Assembly: GCF_000002235.5 (NCBI RefSeq)
Contig: NW_022145552.1
Span: 1,247,501-1,311,500 of the forward strand
Source: Strongylocentrotus purpuratus
Taxonomy: Eukaryota; Echinodermata; Echinoidea; Camarodonta; Strongylocentrotidae
Reading direction: 5' to 3'
Length of the DNA: 64,000 nt
Shown here: positions 13,201-22,200 of the stretch, in pieces
Layout: every line of letters begins with the position of its first letter
Numbering within the stretch: position 1 is the first letter of the stretch
The notes under the pieces: generated by a model
Seen by the model: only the letters and a program-made list of their open reading frames with translations
Told to the model about the DNA's origin: nothing
The model's database searches: none
Program-made: the position numbers and the translations under genes

Positions 13201-16200
13201 ATAGGAAGGACGGAGTTCTAAATTTGGAAATGTGTTTGATGCACTATTCCCAATACAATCTTCATATAAAGTTTTTGATTTACACTGAAATTGTGCCGGT
13301 AATTTAATATTTTGTAATAAGTGTAAAACTGGTGCCTGGCTTCCGAAATTCCCCGCAGTGGAAGCGCGGTTTGGAGCACGGAACTTCAAAGCCAGGTGGA
13401 ATGTTACACATCCCATTGTTACGCTTTAGAACTCACGAATACGTTTGAATAAATTACAAGAGTTTCGCCTCCTTTCTTTCACCTCCCTGGTTACACCACG
13501 TATTCTTTCGACAGGATAAGTTGAAAGAGGGCATAGGCCGTTAACCCACCCCCCCCTTAAAAAAATAAATAATAATTACAAACAATGGAAAATCCACTGC
13601 TGGCTATACTTCTGTATAGGTCTGCATTCATCTCTAAGGCTTTCGTTTCGTTAAAGGTAATACAAAGTTTTGGGAAATTTTGAAAATTGGGTGGATAGTG
13701 ATTCTTTGCAATTTTGATATATTTGGATGCCCTTGTGGATTTATTAAAAGCATGAGAAAATTTAGCCCCTAAAACACTTCTGCTTTCGAGAAAAATGGAA
13801 TATAAATATTTACCGGTGCTCCCGGTAAATTTTGATGAATTTCAAATAGCGCCTACGGCCGTACAATGGTAGCTGCGACCATGAGAATCTCAGAATATGT
13901 AGTTGTAATATATAATTTCCAAACGGGAATAACTAATCGGTCGAATTTAGTCTAATAGTGTGTGTGTGTGTGTATTTGGTTTTTACAGACGTGTATCAAT
14001 CAGATATGATTATTTACGTCTGGGGACCGACCTTTAACGTCACCATCCGAAAGACGTGACTCAGTTTCGAACCTGCGTCCTCTGCTGAATCAGTTTGTAA
14101 CTTCCACTGTAAGCTGGATTACAGGCGCACGCCACAACGCCTAGTTTAGCTTAATTAATAGCTTAATTAATATATTGGCCTTGAGAGGGAGCTATGCAAC
14201 ATAAAGAGTTTATTATTTACAACTTCATACATTTAGACTCGATTTCAACTGCGACAACGATCACTGAATGTTGTAGGATAGCATAATGCTTCCAATATGT
14301 TAATTTGAACCAAATTCATGACCCCATACCAAAACTTTCTATTTCCTTTAAGCTTCTATACTTTTGAGCCGTATTCCTCGTGTATTTGTAAGCAGTAAAC
14401 ATTAATGTATACTATTTTACAAGTCGTCATTTTTTCTTAACATTTAAGGTGGAATACCCGACAGCAAACTTGAAAAGCTGGCCAAGGCTCTTCCGGGTGA
14501 GGAGTATAGAAATGCTTGTTCGCTAGGTCAGAATCTCGGGTTCAGCCTTACAAAACTAAATGGGTATTGTGGATATGGTGGTAAACCAAAAGATAGTTCT
14601 GGAATCTTGCGCATGTTACGGGACTGGAAAGAGAAGACCCGTGATGAAAAGCAGCTATCTGGTTTGCTGGAGGCGCTAAATAAAGCAAACCTGAAACACC
14701 TGGCAGGAGACTTGCGTTCACAAGAAGGTATGAAGTTTCAATAGTTATCTTCTTTCTGCTGCTTAGATAACCATCAAAATGATCGAATAGGTCATTAAAC
14801 AAATCTACCCAAGGCAATTTCAACATCCTTGTGCGTCACCTATTAAACTAAATGTACAAGGATGACAACATATTAGTGAGAACATGATTTCTATAGGCAA
14901 CACAGAGTAATCGATGATTATTGATAAGTTGCATATTAAGTTATGTTTAATTACATGTAGCTCATACTCCGAAGTCAATAACCTTTTATTTAATTCGAAT
15001 TGTACCGGATATCCATTTCGACCGTAAAGATGTCTCTGCTCCTAATACTTACACTTCGAACATAACTAGACCATGTCACTTCGGTTTAACTATGGGGGTC
15101 CCGGAGACAGCATTATGGTAAACAGTTCTATTGCGTCTGATGATAAGAACTCTACTTTACCCATTAGGAGCTGAGGTGCAACGGGAAGCGGTCCAAACTA
15201 GCGATGGTGATAGTGTTACATCGCCATCCAAGTCAGTTCAACCCACCACCACCGGATCCGACCCATTGACAGACAACCGAAAATCTTCTCCTTCAGGTAA
15301 TTTGTCTAAACAATGATTCATCATTCCACAGACAATTTGACTTCCACCTTCTTGCATGTTAAATTTCGATACAAAATTGATATCAAAACAAAATACTGCA
15401 CGACTCCTGGACTCGAATCGAACGAGAAAGAACTTTGCTTTTGCGTAATGATAATTTTTTTGCGGTATGATTTATATGAACAAACTCTCGGCATTCGCGT
15501 TGTTTTGTTCTTACTTTATCCATTGTCACATATAATTATAAACATGTAATTTCTACATGTATCATATCAGCACAGGTTATTCTTGTTTCGCCTTTGAAAT
15601 ACTTCAGTCATAAATGTCATTTAGATACTCCTACCTATTTCATAAAACAAATGTTGACAAGCTCATACCTCTCCTTTCAATTATATTTTTCTTTTTTAAT
15701 CACATCACATTACATTTTTTTTCTATCAGTGGTTCCAGGAGCTGGACCTAACCCCAACAAGGAAGATGCTCCTCGTGAAAGTTCTGGGAAGACAGATAAA
15801 GAGGAAAGTAATGAACCACAGATAGCAGGATCCTCTTCCAAACCGAAAGACACCAAACCAGAGACAGGTGCGATGCAATGAAAGAATAGGAATAAGTTTG
15901 ATAATTATTAGTGGGCTAGCTAGTACAGGGTATTTGATGTTCCGTACGTTACCAAGTCATAAATTTACTTTGTATGTGTCATTTTACTTCACTTTTTCTG
16001 ATCCGAGCTCTAGTAGGGTTAAATATATTTACAATATGAAGACGTATCCTTTCATGTCCATAAGGATATTTAAAACATGCGAGCTGTGAACAAGGATTTG
16101 CAAAAACACTTTAGTTACCTGGGTAATGACTTATCATTTCTTTATAACTCAGTCATCATCGTATGGTAATCTTAGAGGTAATATCCTCATCTCTCTATCA

Positions 16201-19200
16201 GACTATTCTGCTGTGATCCCCCTAGAATCTCTAATAAGGTTAAATACTTGATACAAAATAAAGACTTATCCTTACATCTCCATAATAATTTATCACAAAT
16301 TCGAGCTGAGAACAAGGATCTGCTAAAAAAAACATTACGCACCTGAGTAATGACTTATCATTTTTATGATACAATCATCGGATTATGGTAAGCTATTAAG
16401 AGGTGTTCGGTAATATCCCCATCTCACTAGAACGCGATTTTGCTGTGATCCCCAAAATCAACATTACATACTTTTTTTTCCCTCAGTGGAGCAAGAAGCG
16501 GATCCTGGCCCTGACACTAAAGGCACTCTTCTTGAGCGTTCTGTAAAGACATATAAAGAGGAAAAGGGAGAACCACAGACAACTGATTCCTCTTCCAAAC
16601 CCAAAGAACCCAAACCAAAGACAGGTGCGATGCAATGGATGAATATGGATTGATTTGATAATTATTAGTGGGCAAGTACAATGTATTTGATATCCCGTAC
16701 GTTGCCAAGTTATGAATTTAAATTGTTTGTGTCATTTCACTTCACTTTTTCTGATCCGAGCTCTATATTGATACAATATGAATACGTATCCCTACACCTC
16801 CATGAGGATATATTTTGAGGACAACTTTGAGCTTTGAACAAGAATTTGTTAAAATACATTACATACCTGAGTAATGACTTATCATCTCATCAGATTGTGG
16901 TAATCTTAGAGGTAGGTGTACCCATCTAACTAGAAGGTGATTCTGCCGTGATTCCCCTAAAATCGACGTTTCATTATTATTTCTTGCAATGGAGCCAGAA
17001 GCGAGACCCAACCGTGACACTGAATGTGCTTCTCTTGAAGGTTCTAAAAAGACAGATGAAGAGGAAAGGAGAGAACAACAGACAACTGATTCCTCTACCG
17101 AATCTAAAGGGACTAAACCAAAGACAGGTGCGATGCAATGAAAGAATGTGGATTAGTTTGATAATTATTAGTGGGCACAAGTCCAATACATTTGATGTCC
17201 CGTACGCGTAAATTTTTTTCCCCACTTGAGCTCCGGACCCTAGTCTGAACTCATTTGCATACAGCCAATCAGAGCTCATCTTGTCAATAACAAGCTATAC
17301 GCGTGCTAAAGATTTTACGGATGCGAAATTCGAAACGGTGATGCGAAGCTCTAGCTTCACACACACACAGCGCATTGTGGGCGTGCATAGGCAAAGGCTT
17401 GTATATACCTCTATCAAATTTATTATAGATCTACACCTCTAATGATATCAGCTAAATAAATGTAATTGCTGTGAAAAACTATCAATTAGCACGAAGTTAA
17501 AGTTACTCTTGTAATCAAAAGTAGGCCTTATCGTCATCGAAGCCACTATATAGGGACTCATTTCTTAAGATTTTACGGTTGAGAATTTATTATACATCTA
17601 GACTATATACACCTCTTAAATGCTCTAATAATATCAGCTTTATTTTGTTACTTCTGTTATTGCAGGAATTCTTACATGAGAACTATGAACATCACAGCAA
17701 TTTCTTGAGCTGATATTATTAGAACCTTTTAGAGGTGCAGATCTATAATAAATTTCTCAACCGTAAAATCTTTAGAAATGAGTCCCTATATAGCGGCTTT
17801 GATGACGATGAGACCTATATCTTTGATTGCCGGAATAATTTTAAATTAGTGCTAAGTAATATATTTTCACAGCAATTTCATAAGCTGATATTATTATTAA
17901 AGGTGTAGATCTATAATAAATTTGCTAAAGGTAGACATGCTAGAGCACAAATGAAACTATTACCAAGTCTAGCTGTGTCATGGCTATGCAAGCACACCAT
18001 GCATGCTGACATAGGCACGGCGCTGTTCGTGTATGAGGAGCTTCGCATCGTACCCTTTCGCATCCGTAATTTTTTTTACAAGCTTGTTATCGACAAGATG
18101 AGATCTGATTGGCTGTATGCAAATGAGTTCATACTCGGGTCCGGAGCCTAAGTGGGGAAAAAATTACGCGTCCCGTACGTTGCCAAGTTATGAATTTTCA
18201 TTGTATGTGTCACTTCATTTCACCTTTTCTGTTCCGAGCTCTAGTACGGTTAATTACTTGATACAATATGAAGACATATCCTTACATCTCCATGAGGATT
18301 TATCAATTTTCGAGCTGGATCAATAATTTACATTTCATATCTGAGTAATCACTTATCATTTCTCGCTAATGCAATCATCAGATTATAGTAAACTTGGGTT
18401 GGTCGATAATAACCCCATCTCACATAAAGACGAGACTGCTGCGACCCCCCCCCCCCCAGGCCAAAACAAAATCGACAAAACGTGGTGGATCGTGGCTTCT
18501 TCTTTTAAATCTTCTCCTTCATATCTTGAGCCTTTCTGAATCTTCTAGGATCGCTACCACTTCTCTGGTTAACACAAATTTTCATCGCGTTCAAGTTTTT
18601 TAAATATACACTATAGACCCAATTCCCCATAAACCCCTTTCTTCAAATCTAAATTGGTATTTTTCAGAAAATTGTCTTGAATATTGTTATCGATATTGTG
18701 TTAGATTGTATTCAAAGACTATTACAACTGTTGGAAAATATCCAATCGTAAACAATGGCTTTTAGAGACAATATTGTTTCCATTATTTCAAATAATTTTT
18801 ACCTTCATAAGAATCCGTGACATTATAAACCATTGCTTTGAATGCTTTTATAAAACTGTATTATGCACACAGTACCCCGTAATAGCACGACGAACCCAAC
18901 AACTCCAGATCGAAATTCAGGATACAAAGACCCGAAAGACAAAGGGGGAGCTAGGGAAAGGAAGGCTAAAGAAAAGCCAGAAGAAGAAAAGGAGGCTGAA
19001 GAACAGAAAGTCAGTAAGGAGGGCGCTGCAACTACCGACGATGGAACCAAAGAAGATGGAACCACGAAGCAGAAGACTAATGGAGGGCGAGTTGGAGGAA
19101 AGGGTACTAAACTCCCTGCTGAGGATGCAGAGGAACCCTTTGAGCCTGTCAGCAAAGAACGTCCTGTATCCATCTCAGTTTGTACATCAGCATATGACTT

Positions 19201-22200
19201 CAACGTAAAAGGCCTTGTGTCTTTCTTGAAAGATCTTATGTATAGTCATCCGAAACTGATCAAAGAAGTCAAGGTCCATGCGCTACCGTACAACGATCTC
19301 GATCATTATAAATTTCCAAAGGAAAACCCGGTTGATGTGATGCTTCTGTGCCACTCCATCAACAACAGAAGGTTTGCCATTACAGATGTCATGGATGCCC
19401 TGTACGATGAGTATCTTCCATACTGTGCGAGAGTCGTAGGTAATTACTGCTCATTCTTAGATAAAACGGCTTGCAGGTGATGCACTGCGAGTTTATGTTT
19501 GCATGATCTGTAAGATGGTGAATCGAGGGGTGTCGCGGGATCATTCTGATTGTAGGTTTTGTCTGACCACATTTGCAGACAAGTTAATAGCTGAAGAATC
19601 CCCCAAAAGGGTCGTCATATTTCCAAATATATTTCCAAATGGTGACATGAGCAAATGGAAAAAGCGAAAGTGGCTCTAAATATATTCGACTTTCAGAGAT
19701 TTTTTTTTGTTGTTTTGTTTTAACGAACAGAGTAAGTTTCGGGATGTGCCGATAAGGAATACAAACTAAATACTTTAGCTGAGATTTCGCGGGGGATGGG
19801 GGTGGGAGGATGGAGTGTAATTTCCAATATATCATTCGAACGACACCCCGTACATTCGCAGTGCGGCCTTTGTTCTGCTGTTATAACTTTATTGGTGTGA
19901 TTCTGTGTAATTCAATAAGTCTGAAAAGGGGCAATGAAGAATATTATGTTAAAAAATCTTGGGAAAATTCACGACAATATAATTTGAAATGAATCCTATC
20001 TTGTATAATGCTGGAATATTTCATGCTATTTTCGAAAAATCCTGTTTTCTGATTTTTTCCAGGAAAGAACAAGATGGGGGTGATAGTCCATGACTTTGAA
20101 GATATGAGAGAAACAGTTCAATCATCTCGCATGAGTTCATTCAAGTACAAGCAACCAAAGGCCTTCGAGACTACCAGCCTTCAGATAATATGCGGACATA
20201 TCGAGAAGGAAGAGAAGGACCTAAATCAGATGCTAAAAGTAGACCGAGAAAAGCTCCCGGTGTTCCTTAAGAATGCGTCAACATGTCCAGAAGAAATGAT
20301 GAATCAAATCACAGAGAAACAAGGATTAAAACAAAAAGCAAAGGACGGGATTGTTACATTTGGAAACCAAGTGTCTTCCTGTAAGTAATGCATGACAAAA
20401 TCAGTTTTTTTTTAACTGTGATTCTCTTTTAGTTCTGTAAATGCTATTCATAAACATAAACACTGACAAACATTGCCCATGAAGTGTCAAAGATTTCTAA
20501 AATTATATAATGATTCAAACAAAAAGGAAGGTGTGACTGAAGCTTTCCAACCTCAAAATCTATTCTGTCATGAAAAGCACACTATCATATTTTTTTTCTT
20601 TATCAAATAACCTCCATTCCAGTTTAATTATCTATTTAGTTTATTTTTTGGAGGGCCGGTCCAGGCTAATTCACTGACATATTGGCCAACAAGATGTTAA
20701 ATGTGACGACACAAAATATCTAAAATATCAATAACTGTTGCCCTTCCTATCTGTTGTGGCTAGCTAATGCTTGTCAGACCTGGAGAACACTCCCTTCCTC
20801 AGGGCAAAACAAAGTCTAATTTCCGATATAAGCCCCATGTATAATGTCGTGAAGCTGTATTGACATGTACGATTTGGGCATGTAGTCTTGTCATATATAT
20901 TACGTGTGACATTGAGTACAGTATCTCTCTCTCTTTATGAAGCTATTAGGTCCTTCGGGGAATCAATGACGTCGTTAAGATGGAGTCAAGATAGCACATC
21001 CGAAGGATCTAGGGTGGATCCAAGAGAAGTTGATCGAAACGATCAGGGTACGACTTGCAGTGCTAAAACTGAGGATAACAAGACAAAACGGTCGACGAAT
21101 AAAAGGAAGCCTTCATCTGAACAGGCTAAGCGACCATGTACGTAATAGCTATTAAACTGTCCCACCTCGATGGTTTTCCAGTCTTCACAGTAATTCACTC
21201 ACTTTCTAAAATCGTCAACCCTCCCGAGATCTCGACCAACAGACATGCAGTGGGGCTTTTCGTATATTTATCATTTTAAACGATGTCGGAAAGTACCATC
21301 CGACACAATAAACCGAATTTCCAAGTGTCCATGAACGTAGACTATGGATCATATCCCTGACTAGACAGTCGTAGAAGCCGACTCGGCTTCAAATAGTAGA
21401 CTATCGTAATACTGGTCTGACGTCACTACGATTCTGAGCGATTTAGCATTTTCATCTTTTAAAGGAAGGATGACATCCCACACGATTAATATTTTCGTTA
21501 TCATATGAACATTTATATTTTCAGTCATTAAGGATTTACATAATATTTCATTGATCATCTCAAATGCTATATTTCAAATTTGATCGTAATCAGATTGTAT
21601 AGTGTGCGGTGGGCATGATAAACAAGAACCAAGCAGTATAGAATGTTTTTCTCAATGCCTGTTTTGTAGGTCTAGCGAAGAAAAACACATCCGGTGGTTC
21701 TCACCAGAAACCTAAAGCTAGCATGGATGAAAGGAACCTAAATCCACCGAGTACGAGTGAAGCATCTTTCATTGGGGAGCGAAGGCTAGGCACAACTATC
21801 GCAGCGGCAGCGGCACACACCCAAGGTGCACCTGACCAGCAGTCAATGGCTGCTGGAAGAAATGTCACATCTGCACCTCAAGGGTCACACGCAACTTCAT
21901 CGCCTCGTCGTATCTCAATCTCAGTCTGTTCTTCCGCCTACGAGCACAACGTCAAAGGGTTCGTGTCCAAGCTTACCGAGTTGCAAACCAGACCGCCTCA
22001 TTTGATCGCCGACGTCCGTTTTCGTAGCCTACCGTACAACGACATTGATTCATTCAAGTTTCCGTCAAGCGACCCCGTTGATGTGATGGTCCTCTGCCAT
22101 TCAGTCCAAAATCGAGGGTTTTCAATCACCAATGTACTGAATGCTCTCTACGAAAAACATCTGCAATATTGCCACGATGTGATTGGTAAGTTAATACCTT

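Noticed and set aside
18873..19439. Assigning the alpha/beta domain to TIR or caspase
   Set aside because: Strand order is compatible with TIR, but no TIR box motifs or catalytic glutamate, and no caspase Cys/His dyad, could be placed. Left unassigned.
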